From NCBI GenBank assembly GCA_964643485.1, contig CAZXRA010000198.1:1-9733 (forward strand): a stretch of 9,733 bases of DNA. The letters are read 5' to 3'. Position numbers and translations under genes: made by a program. Positions 1 to 6,447 of the stretch are shown here, piece after piece (the stretch's first letter is position 1; every line of letters starts with the position of its first letter). This DNA is from Iamia sp964643485. GTDB taxonomy: Bacteria > Actinomycetota > Acidimicrobiia > Acidimicrobiales > Iamiaceae. The notes beneath the pieces are model-generated. The model was not told the origin of the DNA. It saw only the letters and a program-made list of their open reading frames with translations, and made no database searches.

Positions 1-663
1 CTCCGGAGGGATCGCCGGCTCGCCGTCCTGCAACGCCAGGAGGCGATCCTCGAACTGGGCGTCCGGCAGGCCCTGCACCACCGGCGGCGTCGAGAAGCGG
101 TGCCCCCGCTGCGCCTCCACGAAGGCGATGATCTCGGGGACGACCTCGGCCAGGGGACGGGCCAGGGCCTCGGGGTCGATGCTCGGATCGAGGTCAGGGA
201 GGTCGGGCAGGACGGGCGGCAGGACCGGCGAGGGGGACGGGACGGCCTCGGGCCCGGTCGCCGGGGCGGTGCTCGCCGACGACGGGACATCGGGGCCGGG
301 ATCGGCGGTGTCGAGGTCGTCGCCCCCACCCAGCAAGCCCCCCATGGCGAGGACGCCCACCAGCACCAGCACGGCCACGACGGCCACGGCGACCAGGGCC
401 CCCGCCGTCGACCGGGGCCGGACCGGGCCGGTACCCCCTCCCGACGGTCCGTTGGGGCCTGCGCCTCCCCACGCCCCGGGGCCACCGGCCGGGGGCCACC
501 CGGCGGCGGGAGGCGAGGGCCAGGCCGTGGGCGGGCCGGCGGGCCAGGCCGGCGGGGGCCCCGAGGGATACCCGGTGCCGGCCGAGGCACCGGGGCCCCC
601 CGCCGATGGGCCCGGGCCCGGGTCGGTCTGGGGCCAGCCGGCGGGCGGGGTTCCCGTCGTCAC
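1..663 (-). CDS. Membrane-anchored exported protein, Pro/Gly/Trp-rich N-terminus, C-terminally cut by window edge
   Basis: Reading starts at GTG 663 and stays open for 221 codons to the left edge, so the C-terminus is missing. Residues 1-80 are a low-complexity Pro/Gly/Ala segment with repeated Trp-Pro motifs. Basic RPR (82-84) precedes one hydrophobic helix (about 86-111, ALVAVAVVAVLVLVGVLAMG), so the N-terminus is probably cytoplasmic and the rest outside. A Pro/Ser/Thr linker (115-160) leads to the start of a folded domain (165-221) containing FVEAQRGHRF and QFEDRLLAL. That pattern recalls the start of some uncharacterised actinobacterial exported proteins suspected to be metallopeptidases, but no catalytic motif lies inside the window, so this is only a guess. 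The start follows the transpeptidase stop by 3 bp, which suggests an operon and perhaps translational coupling; no strong ribosome binding site is seen. Confidence 0.72.
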   Translation of the reverse strand, partial: MTTGTPPAGWPQTDPGPGPSAGGPGASAGTGYPSGPPPAWPAGPPTAWPSPPAAGWPPAGGPGAWGGAGPNGPSGGGTGPVRPRSTAGALVAVAVVAVLVLVGVLAMGGLLGGGDDLDTADPGPDVPSSASTAPATGPEAVPSPSPVLPPVLPDLPDLDPSIDPEALARPLAEVVPEIIAFVEAQRGHRFSTPPVVQGLPDAQFEDRLLALQDGEPAIPPE

Positions 664-666
664 CGC

Positions 667-1605
667 TCAGCCGCCGTTCTCGGCCCCGGCCGGGGGCGGT
701 GCCGCCGGTCCGCCCGGCGGCGGGACGGGGGCCGCCGGGCCCGGGCCGCCCCGGAAGACGGCGATGGGCTCCCCGTTGGCCACGAGGCCCTGGAAGTAGG
801 ACGAGATGTGCATGGGGATGCGGACGCACCCGTGCGAGGCCGGGTGGTTCGGCACCGAGCCGGCGCCGTGCACGGCGATGCCGCCGTTGAAGTAGACGGG
901 GTCGTAGAGGACGCCCAGCGGCGCGTGGCGGGGCCCGGCGATGCGCCGCTGGTAGCGGTAGTCGCCCAGGGGGGTGACGGCATCGCCGCAGTGGCCCCGC
1001 TCGCAGTAGGCGATGCCCGAGCCGCTCGACACGTGGGTGGCCAGCTCCAGCACCCCGTCACCCCACACCAGCAGCACCTGCTTGTCCAGGTCGACCTCGG
1101 TGTGGGTGGGGCCCAGGTCGGGCCGCATCATGGGGATGGGGCCGGCGGTGAGGATGGCCTGCTCCAACTCGGCGGTGACGATCCCGTCCTTGGGCCGGCC
1201 GGTGAGGGCCTGGAAGGCCCAGACAGCCATGGTGGTCTTGGGGCCGAAGGCGCCGTCGGCCTCGCCGGGATCGAAGCCCAGGCGGTCGAGGGCCTCCTGC
1301 ACGGCCTGGGTGCGGCGGCCGTCGGATCCGCTCTGCAGGTCGCCCACCTCGGTGGGGAGCGGGGGTGGGCCGGGAGGCACCGTGGTGGTGGTCGTGGTGG
1401 ACGGCGCCGTCGTGGTGGGGGCGGCGGTGGTGGTCGGGGCGTCGGTGCTGGGGGCCGCCGTCGATGGCGTCGTCGCCGCGTCCCGGTCGGCCGCCTCCCC
1501 GTCACTCCCGGCTGCCTCGGCCGTCCCCGGGGAGCATGCCGCCGCGGCCATGAAGAGGACCAAGGCCAGGGCGGACAGCGGGCGAGAGGTGCGGCGCGAG
1601 GGCAT
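667..1605 (-). CDS. L,D-transpeptidase lipoprotein (PG-binding domain + YkuD domain)
   Basis: A 312-aa exported enzyme predicted to form 3-3 cross-links in peptidoglycan or to attach proteins to it. Start ATG 1605 is chosen because it gives a lipoprotein signal: basic MPSRRTSR, a hydrophobic core and lipobox AAAC with Cys24. A Thr/Ala/Pro linker (about 40-83) follows. Residues 86-152 match a peptidoglycan-binding domain (VQEALDRLGFDPGEADGAFG, then TTMAVWAFQ). Residues 168-285 are the YkuD catalytic domain: TPLGDYRY at 211-218 and the signature HGAGSVPNHPASHGCVRIP at 246-264, with His246, Ser257, His258, Gly259 and nucleophile Cys260. The usual Asn after VRL/VRM is not present (VRIP). Cys201 and Cys206 (CERGHC) lie close enough for a disulfide. 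A Pro/Ala/Gly tail (286-312) ends the protein. It is divergent from the sigma/RseB-like fusion gene. The family assignment is firm; the exact cross-link type is not known. Confidence 0.93.
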   Translation of the reverse strand: MPSRRTSRPLSALALVLFMAAAACSPGTAEAAGSDGEAADRDAATTPSTAAPSTDAPTTTAAPTTTAPSTTTTTTVPPGPPPLPTEVGDLQSGSDGRRTQAVQEALDRLGFDPGEADGAFGPKTTMAVWAFQALTGRPKDGIVTAELEQAILTAGPIPMMRPDLGPTHTEVDLDKQVLLVWGDGVLELATHVSSGSGIAYCERGHCGDAVTPLGDYRYQRRIAGPRHAPLGVLYDPVYFNGGIAVHGAGSVPNHPASHGCVRIPMHISSYFQGLVANGEPIAVFRGGPGPAAPVPPPGGPAAPPPAGAENGG

Positions 1606-1714
1606 GGCGAGGGAAGTCTTGCCGATGGCGACCCACGAGGAGCGGGCAGTGCCCCGGGGGGCCGTCCCCGATGTGCGATCCTGCCTGGTGGCGACGTCCG
1701 CCTCCCGACTGCTC
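1606..1714. promoter_or_regulatory. Divergent intergenic control region (L,D-transpeptidase / sigma-RseB fusion)
   Basis: About 109 bp separate the ATG of the L,D-transpeptidase from the earliest likely start of the sigma-like gene, so promoters for both should lie here. I looked for sigma-70 hexamers and for ECF-type GGAAC/CGTC pairs on both strands and found no convincing pair. Neither start has a clear Shine-Dalgarno sequence. The region is inferred from gene orientation only. Confidence 0.4.
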
Positions 1715-3661
1715 GTGACCTCTTCATCCCCCCCGCCCCCTCCTCCCGACGCACCGACCCCCGCGGCGCCGGTGTCGTCCGGGGTCGACCCCGTCGCCGA
1801 CCGGATGCTGGCCGCGGCCCGCACCGGCAGCAACCGGGCCTGGGCCGCCCTCCTCCAGCACCTCGACGGCCCGTCCCGCCGCCTGGCCCACCTGGTGCTG
1901 GGGGGCCACGACGTCGACGCGGTGCTGGAGAGCGCCTACGTGCGGGCGTACCGGGCCCGGCGCAAGGGCGGCGACGACGCCGTGGTCTTCCTCCTCCACC
2001 ACGTGTGGACAGCCTGCGGGCACGAGATCCGCCGCCGCCAGCGCCAGGCGTCCCCGGCGCCGGGCCGGCGCGCCACTCCCGATGACACCCCGCCCCGCTT
2101 CGGTGACGGTCTCCTCGCCGGGGCCGTCGCCACCCTCCGGCCCGAGGAGCGGGCGGTGTGGGCGTTGGTCGAGCGGGACGCCCTGCCCCCCGCCGCCGCC
2201 GCCGCCGCCCTGGGCGTCGACCCCGTCGTCGTGACCGGCGTGGCCGACCGGGTGCGGGCCCACCTGGCCGAGGCCGCCGGCGCCGATCCCGACGAGGTGG
2301 CGCCAGCTCCGCCCGGAGCGACCTTCTGGTCCGACCTGGGCCATCGCCTCCGAGCCGAGCGGGAGGCCCTGCCCGCGGCCCCCCCGCCCAAGCTCCCCGC
2401 CCCTGGCGACCCGTCCCCCGCCCTGACCCCGGCCAAGGCCCCGCCGGTGGCCATGCAGAAGCGGGCCCCCCGTCGGAGCCGGCGCAGCCGACCGGACCTG
2501 GTGGAGGGCCTGGCCGAGGAGGCCGAGCGCCAGCGGGAGCGGCGGCCGTGGCGCTCCGTCGTGCGGCGCGTGGCCCTCGTCGTGCTCCCTCTGGCCGTGC
2601 TGGCCGGCGTGGTGGTCGCCCTCTACTTCGTGGCCTCGTCGGCCAAGTCCCCGGTGCGGGGCACCACCACCGCCACCTTGGCCGGCAAGAGCCTCGACCG
2701 ACTGGCGTCGGAAGGGGGCTGGAGCGCCACCGTGACCCGCACCGCGGTGGGTCCCGACGGGGCCCGCGCCACCATCACCCAGTCCGTCGCCACGACCGAC
2801 GACGGCTCCTACCGGGTCGAGGAGGCCGGTGGCGGCCGGGTCACCACCTACGACGCCCGCCTCGGGCTCCTCCAGGACACCGTCCCCGGCTTCGGCACCC
2901 GCCACGAGGTGGGGGTGGCCCCGGGGGGTCCCGATCCCAGCCCCCCCCGGGCCGAGCTACCTCCGGGGGAGATCGCCCTGGCCAGCCGGGCCCTGGCCCC
3001 GGAGACCGACACCGAGCCCGTCCGGACCCGGGCCGAGGGCGTCGAGGTCTGGGCCCTGTCCGGGGAGCTCGACGACGGCCTGCGCCTGACCTACACCGTG
3101 GGCGTCGCCGACTTCCTGCCCGTCCGCATCCTGTGGGAGCGGGACGGGGCGACCGTGCGCGAGATGCGCTTCGCCGACGTCACCCTGGGCCGTCCCTCCG
3201 CCGCCTTCGCCCAGGAGCTGCCGGCCGACGCCCCGGAGCCGACGCCGGTGGGCTTCGCCCCCGTCCAGCTCGGGGAGATCCGCTCCCGGATCGACCTGGC
3301 CCCCCTCACCCCCGACCACCTGCCGGACGGCTTCATCCCCGCCGGGGCCGCGGTCCACGAGGAGTCCCGCATCGTCTCCCTCCGCTACGCCCGGGGGCCG
3401 GCCGAGATCGTCATCACCCTGCGCCCGTCGCCGGTGGAGGCCGGGCGCCCGTGGGACGATCCCTTCGACCGAGGTGCCGAGGCGGTGGAGCCCGAGGAGC
3501 TCACCCTGGGGCAGGGGCCCTTCCGCGACGCCCCGGCCCAGGCCGTCTCGGGGGGGCTGGCCCTGCCCTCGGTGTGGGGCGCCGACGGTGAGCGGGCCTT
3601 CACCGTGGCCGGCGACCTCTCCCCCGACGATCTGCTGGCCGTCGCCCGCTCCCTCGGCTGA
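1715..3661 (+). CDS. Single-chain ECF sigma-like / transmembrane / RseB(MucB)-like sensor protein
   Basis: 648 aa from GTG 1715; GTG 1772 and ATG 1805 are other possible starts, since no ribosome binding site decides. Residues 28-110 look like sigma region 2: an acidic, aromatic helix DVDAVLESAYVRAYRARR (66-83), then a Trp-containing helix ending in basic HEIRRRQRQ. Residues 139-188 look like region 4: LRPEERAVWALVERDALP, then an AAAAALGVDP helix-turn-helix. A Pro-rich then strongly basic linker (195-284) precedes one TM helix (about 285-308). The ectodomain (315-648) follows RseB closely by eye: a LolA-like half with LPVRILWERDGATVREMRF (468-486, compare the RseB strand pair with LPMRV and DRDGETLEQF), a second half with HLPDGF (535-540; RseB WLPQGF), and a C-terminal TVAGDLSPDD. 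RseB is known to bind the anti-sigma RseA in the periplasm; here it seems fused to a sigma-like domain. The sigma part could be active, proteolytically released, or a non-catalytic DNA or partner binder. Confidence 0.82.
   Translation: MTSSSPPPPPPDAPTPAAPVSSGVDPVADRMLAAARTGSNRAWAALLQHLDGPSRRLAHLVLGGHDVDAVLESAYVRAYRARRKGGDDAVVFLLHHVWTACGHEIRRRQRQASPAPGRRATPDDTPPRFGDGLLAGAVATLRPEERAVWALVERDALPPAAAAAALGVDPVVVTGVADRVRAHLAEAAGADPDEVAPAPPGATFWSDLGHRLRAEREALPAAPPPKLPAPGDPSPALTPAKAPPVAMQKRAPRRSRRSRPDLVEGLAEEAERQRERRPWRSVVRRVALVVLPLAVLAGVVVALYFVASSAKSPVRGTTTATLAGKSLDRLASEGGWSATVTRTAVGPDGARATITQSVATTDDGSYRVEEAGGGRVTTYDARLGLLQDTVPGFGTRHEVGVAPGGPDPSPPRAELPPGEIALASRALAPETDTEPVRTRAEGVEVWALSGELDDGLRLTYTVGVADFLPVRILWERDGATVREMRFADVTLGRPSAAFAQELPADAPEPTPVGFAPVQLGEIRSRIDLAPLTPDHLPDGFIPAGAAVHEESRIVSLRYARGPAEIVITLRPSPVEAGRPWDDPFDRGAEAVEPEELTLGQGPFRDAPAQAVSGGLALPSVWGADGERAFTVAGDLSPDDLLAVARSLG
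1728..1747 (-). other. Possible G-quadruplex-forming tract (minus strand)
   Basis: The plus strand has a C7-G-C5-TCCTCCC tract; its complement holds G-runs of 3, 5 and 7 separated by AGGA and C, enough for a four-run G-quadruplex pattern. It lies just after GTG 1715 of the sigma/RseB-like gene and encodes a run of six prolines if that start is used. In such GC-rich DNA this may be chance. Confidence 0.3.
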
Positions 3662-3667
3662 GCCCGA

Positions 3668-5026
3668 TCAGTCCGGGGGCGACAGCTCGCCGCCGAGGAG
3701 GGCGCTGAACCAGTAGCCGCTGTCCTTCACGATGCGGGCCTGGGTGGCGTAGTCGAGGTAGACGAGACCGAAGCGGGGCCGGAGCCCGGCCGCCCACTCG
3801 AAGTTGTCGCTGAAGCTCCAGCAGAAGTACCCGTTCACGGGGACGCCCTCCCGCTTGGCCCGCAGCACCTGGGCCAGGTGGGCGTCGTAATAGGCGATGC
3901 GGCGGGGGTCGTGGACCCGGCCGTCGACCAGGTCGTCGGGGTAGGCGGCGCCGTTCTCGGTCACGAACAGCTCGGGCACCTTGCCGTAGGCGTGGAACTG
4001 GTGGAGCACCTCGTGCAGGCCGACGGGGTTGACCTCCCACCCCATGGCGGTGACGTCGTAGCGCTTGTGGTCGCGCCGGGGCCAGGGGACGAACCCCAGG
4101 CCGGGGATCGGCACCGCGGCCACGGCCAGGCGCTGGTAGTACTGCACGCCCAGGAAGTCCCAGTCGACGACGAGGGCCTCATCGTCGCCGTCGCGGCGGT
4201 AGCGGTCGATGCGCTTCAGCAGGGGGGCGTCGTCGACGGGGTAGCCCAGGCCCAGGCTGGGCTCGAGGTAGACCCGGTTGGCGAGGGCGTCGAAGGCCCG
4301 GGCGGCCCGCTGGTGCCGGGGCGCGGAGCCGGCCACGTCGGGCGGCGTGAAGATGTGGGTGGTGCCCACCTTGGCGCCGGGCGCGGTGGCCCGCAGGGCC
4401 TGCGCCCCACGCCCCTGGGCCAGGCCGACGTGGTGGATGCCGGCCAGGAACTTGTTGAGGCTGCGCACGCCGGGGGCGTGGGCGCCGGCGAGGTAGCCGG
4501 TGGTGAGGAAGCTGCAGGGCTCGTTGAAGACCATCCACCGGGTGACGCGGTCACCGAGGGCCTCCCCCACCACCCCGGCGTACTCGCCGAACCAGTCGAC
4601 GATCTCGCGGTTGGCCCAGCCCCCCCGCCGCTGCAGGGCCTCGGGCAGGTCCCAGTGGTAGAGGGTGACCCACGGCTCGACGCCCCGCTCCAGGCAGGCG
4701 TCCACGACGCGGGAGTAGAAGTCGAGGCCGGCCCGGTTCACCTTTCCGGTGCCGGTGGGGAGCACCCGGGGCCACGACACGGAGAAGCGCTGGGCCCCGA
4801 AGCCCAGGTCCCGCACGAGGGAGAGGTCGTCCTCGTAGCGGTGGTAGAAGTCGCAGGCCACGTCGCCCGTCGTCTTGTCGGTGACCCGCCCCCCGCCGTG
4901 GGTGAAGGTGTCCCAGATCGACGGGCCCTTGCCGTCGGTGTCCCAGGCTCCCTCGACCTGGTAGGCGGCGTGGGCCACCCCCCAGGTGAAGTCCTCGCCG
5001 AAGTCGTCTCGTCGCAGTGCGGTCAC
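3668..5026 (-). CDS. Beta-glucosidase, glycoside hydrolase family 1
   Basis: A 452-aa cytoplasmic retaining beta-glycosidase, the usual length for family GH1. Start GTG 5026 is supported by a purine-rich Shine-Dalgarno sequence (AGGGGAGGAG) 4 nt upstream. The N-terminus has FTWGVAHAAYQVEGAW (13-28), where the family has FLWGxATAxxQxEG. The acid/base Glu169 sits in WMVFNEP (164-170) and the nucleophile Glu357 in LFVTENG (353-359). WSFSDNFEWAAG and RFGLVYLDY near the C-terminus match the aglycone-site signature. There is no signal peptide, so substrates such as cellobiose or other short beta-glucosides must be imported; I cannot tell glucosidase from galactosidase or fucosidase activity. It converges on the sigma/RseB-like gene with a 6-bp gap and is divergent from the gene at 5214. 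No transporter or LacI regulator is nearby, so it may stand alone. Confidence 0.95.
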   Translation of the reverse strand: MTALRRDDFGEDFTWGVAHAAYQVEGAWDTDGKGPSIWDTFTHGGGRVTDKTTGDVACDFYHRYEDDLSLVRDLGFGAQRFSVSWPRVLPTGTGKVNRAGLDFYSRVVDACLERGVEPWVTLYHWDLPEALQRRGGWANREIVDWFGEYAGVVGEALGDRVTRWMVFNEPCSFLTTGYLAGAHAPGVRSLNKFLAGIHHVGLAQGRGAQALRATAPGAKVGTTHIFTPPDVAGSAPRHQRAARAFDALANRVYLEPSLGLGYPVDDAPLLKRIDRYRRDGDDEALVVDWDFLGVQYYQRLAVAAVPIPGLGFVPWPRRDHKRYDVTAMGWEVNPVGLHEVLHQFHAYGKVPELFVTENGAAYPDDLVDGRVHDPRRIAYYDAHLAQVLRAKREGVPVNGYFCWSFSDNFEWAAGLRPRFGLVYLDYATQARIVKDSGYWFSALLGGELSPPD

Positions 5027-5213
5027 CGTGCTCCTCCCCTCGCTCTGGGCCCGGCGACGGTATCCGCCCGGGCCCGGTGATCACGAGGGCGGGAAGCCGG
5101 CCCGACCTTCCGACACTTCAAAGGAGTGATCCTACGCCTTTGTCGTGAGGGTGGCGTACCGTCGCCGCCGCGCCCGCCCGGCGCGTCCCGCCCCCCCCAT
5201 CGCGAGGAGACCG
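5027..5213. promoter_or_regulatory. Divergent intergenic region between GH1 gene and 235-aa unknown gene
   Basis: 187 bp hold the likely promoters of both genes. The Shine-Dalgarno sequence for GH1 is next to 5026 on the minus strand and GAGGAG (5203-5208) serves the plus-strand gene. An imperfect inverted repeat lies at 5119-5142 (separate entry). On the minus strand TAGGAT (5134 to 5129) is a weak -10 candidate, but no good -35 is spaced correctly. Confidence 0.4.
5119..5142. repeat. 24-bp inverted repeat, candidate operator
   Basis: Arms CAAAGG (5119-5124) and CCTTTG (5137-5142) are perfect complements. Pairing resumes inward after one mismatch (GT with AC), leaving a central 6 nt. An overlapping imperfect palindrome, CACTTC-AAA-GGAGTG, occupies 5114-5128. 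These lie in an AT-richer patch between the divergent GH1 and 5214 genes, a normal place for a regulator site. It does not look like a typical LacI-family operator with a central CG, and no bound protein can be named. Confidence 0.35.
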
Positions 5214-5921
5214 ATGGCCCCCGCCGACCTCGAGGCCCTGATCGCCACGCGCCGCGCCCTCCACGTCGTGGCCGAGCACGTGCTGATGCCCGACCTGCAC
5301 GACTGGACGGGCCACATCGGCCTGCGCCCGAGCCCGGGCGGCTTCGCCACCCAGCCCTACGCCCACCGCGGGGGCGCCACCCGCCGGCTGCGGGTGGAGG
5401 GCACCGAGGTGGTCGACGAGCGCGACGACGTGGTGGTGACCCGCGTCCCCCTCACCGACCCAGTGACGCTGGGCGAGCTCCGGGCCGCCCTCGGGATCAC
5501 CGGCTCCGCTCCTGGCGACATCTACGACCTGGGGAGCGACGGGTCCCCCCATCAAGTCCTCGTCCTCGACCCCGACAGCACCGCCCTGGTGGCCGACCTC
5601 TTCGCCGTGGCCCAGGCCGCCCTCACCGCCCTGCTGAACGAGGCCCAGTCCGAGCCCGATCGACCGGTGGGCGACGACGGGGTCGGCGTGATCCAGCTCT
5701 GGCCCGAGCACCTCGACCTGTCCTGCTCCCTGGACGAGGTCACCTACGGCGCCTCCCCCGGCGACGACGACCACCCCGAACCCTTCCTCTACGCCTCCCC
5801 GTGGGCCCCGGCTCCGGAGCTCACCCCGGCCGCGCCCGCGGCCCGTCGACCGGCTCGTCCCGTGCCCTCGATCGAGGACGCTCTGGCCTGGTACCGCCAG
5901 GTGCGCGCCACGGCGCGGTGA
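5214..5921 (+). CDS. Unrecognised 235-aa soluble protein
   Basis: Start ATG 5214 is chosen over GTG 5145 because GAGGAG ends 5 nt upstream and the extra N-terminal residues would be an Arg/Pro-rich non-domain stretch. The protein has no signal peptide or TM helix. Residues 4-24 are a likely helix; HDWTGHIGLRPSPGGFATQPY (29-49) and RRLRVEGTEVVDERDDVVV look like beta strands; 123-145 is an Ala/Leu-rich helix. The most distinctive part is LWPEHLDLSCS (162-172) followed by TYGASPGDDDHPEPFLYASP (177-196), with His, Asp and Glu residues that could form a site. I recall similar LWPEHF and SPGD-HPEPYLY motifs in uncharacterised actinobacterial proteins but know no function. A Pro/Ala linker (199-218) precedes the final SIEDALAWYRQVRA helix. 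Its stop is 10 bp from the convergent stop of the XRE gene. Confidence 0.8.
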   Translation: MAPADLEALIATRRALHVVAEHVLMPDLHDWTGHIGLRPSPGGFATQPYAHRGGATRRLRVEGTEVVDERDDVVVTRVPLTDPVTLGELRAALGITGSAPGDIYDLGSDGSPHQVLVLDPDSTALVADLFAVAQAALTALLNEAQSEPDRPVGDDGVGVIQLWPEHLDLSCSLDEVTYGASPGDDDHPEPFLYASPWAPAPELTPAAPAARRPARPVPSIEDALAWYRQVRATAR

Positions 5922-5931
5922 CGCGAGCGGA

Positions 5932-6231
5932 TCAGGGCCAGGGGAAGAGGGTGCTCGGGCTCACGCTGAGGGCGTAGGCCAACTGGAGCTTCACCTGGTC
6001 GTGGGGGCAGGCCTCGCCCCGCTCGATCTTGGAGACCGACTGCTGGGCCAGACCGGCCATCTCGGCGAGCTGGGGTTGGGTGAGGCCGCGGGTGCGCCGC
6101 ATCTCCCGCAGCAGTGCGCCCCAGAGGGTCAGGGGCACGATCATCGTCTCGGGCGGGGGCGCCAATGGGGTGCGTCGACGACGGGTGGTCGTCCGACCGA
6201 GTCCGCTGCCGTCCCGGGTCCTTCCCGCCAC
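5932..6231 (-). CDS. XRE-family HTH transcriptional regulator (paralog 1)
   Basis: 99 aa from GTG 6231, supported by GGGAGGA on the minus strand about 7 nt upstream. ATG 6144 (MIVPLTLWG) is an alternative start but has a poor ribosome binding site. Residues 1-30 are a basic, probably disordered N-terminal arm (RTTTRRRR). Residues 36-92 are a lambda-repressor-like helix-turn-helix: LREMRRTRGLTQPQLAEMAG, with LAQQSVSKIERGE as recognition helix and following turn. The C-terminus ends in LFPWP, with no dimerisation or ligand domain. It is about 81% identical over 67 residues to the divergent gene at 6495. A sigma-70-like promoter lies at 6289-6317. Binding near its own promoter is a reasonable expectation for this family, but the target is unknown. 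Confidence 0.88.
   Translation of the reverse strand: MAGRTRDGSGLGRTTTRRRRTPLAPPPETMIVPLTLWGALLREMRRTRGLTQPQLAEMAGLAQQSVSKIERGEACPHDQVKLQLAYALSVSPSTLFPWP
5935..6135 (-). repeat. Left arm of 201-bp inverted duplication (XRE paralog 1)
   Basis: This segment encodes residues 33-99 of the minus-strand XRE protein and matches, in inverted orientation, 6540-6740 of the plus-strand XRE gene. DNA identity is very high in the middle; for example the codons for AQQSVSK and GEACPHD are almost unchanged. The similarity ends at the start of the PLTLWG/PLSLWG block, and the N-terminal arms and intergenic DNA are unrelated. Confidence 0.8.
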
Positions 6232-6239
6232 GAATTCGT
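6230..6239. promoter_or_regulatory. 10-bp perfect palindrome over the start of XRE paralog 1
   Basis: ACGAATTCGT is a perfect palindrome that covers two bases of the GTG start codon of the minus-strand XRE gene and most of the spacer to its Shine-Dalgarno sequence. It could be an operator for autoregulation. It is short, so chance remains possible. Confidence 0.3.
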
Positions 6240-6288
6240 CCTCCCTGCGCAGGTGGTGCGGCCTCCCGGCCGCCGCCGAACGCCTTCC

Positions 6289-6317
6289 CTTATAGGTCGG
6301 TCAACATTGCGGGTCAT
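6289..6317 (-). promoter_or_regulatory. Sigma-70-like promoter for XRE paralog 1
   Basis: On the minus strand ATGACC (6317-6312, 4 of 6 to TTGACA) is followed after exactly 17 bp by TATAAG (6294-6289, 5 of 6 to TATAAT). The -10 lies about 57 bp before the GTG start, leaving a short leader. The TATA-containing hexamer stands out in this GC-rich sequence. Confidence 0.55.
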
Positions 6318-6325
6318 GCGCGGTA

Positions 6326-6341
6326 TCCGATGACTGTCGGA
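6326..6341. repeat. 16-bp inverted repeat TCCGA-N6-TCGGA
   Basis: Perfect 5-bp arms lie around 6 nt in the region between the two divergent XRE genes. Spacing and size suit an HTH dimer site, but the arms are short and differ from the second N6 repeat at 6365-6380, so a common operator is not shown. Confidence 0.25.
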
Positions 6342-6364
6342 GCCCCGAACCACCGCGCACGCAC

Positions 6365-6380
6365 GGCAAGGTTCATTGCC
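6365..6380. repeat. 16-bp inverted repeat GGCAA-N6-TTGCC
   Basis: Perfect 5-bp arms around 6 nt, with the same geometry as the repeat at 6326-6341 but different arm sequence. It lies about 115 bp upstream of the plus-strand XRE start, where an operator or promoter for that gene could lie. The neighbouring CATAGG/TAGGTA is a poor -10 without a matching -35. Confidence 0.25.
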
Positions 6381-6447
6381 ATAGGTAAGCGCCGCTCGCG
6401 CGGCCGGGGGGCCGTTCACGGGGACAAGAGGCCGGAGGAGACGCCCC

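Noticed and set aside
1380..1470. GTGGTGGTGG-type simple repeats
   Set aside because: They encode the Thr/Pro/Ala linker of the lipoprotein in codon-biased DNA and need no separate explanation.
1013..1714. Plus-strand reading frame extending the sigma/RseB-like gene upstream to 1013
   Set aside because: It lies antisense to the well-supported L,D-transpeptidase and encodes low-complexity sequence before residue 1 of the sigma-like domain; it is the mirror frame of a GC-rich gene.
100..2085. 661-codon plus-strand open frame
   Set aside because: It crosses two minus-strand genes and the start of the sigma-like gene, and encodes Gly/Arg-rich sequence without domains; typical of spurious frames in very GC-rich DNA.
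3878..5080. 400-codon plus-strand open frame opposite the beta-glucosidase
   Set aside because: It is exactly antisense to GH1 with its catalytic motifs; the translated sequence is Val/Gly-rich with no recognisable domain.
5134..5163. TTGTCG ... TACCGT as a promoter for the 5214 gene
   Set aside because: The spacer would be only 11 bp and other hexamers at 17 bp do not match; not called as a promoter.
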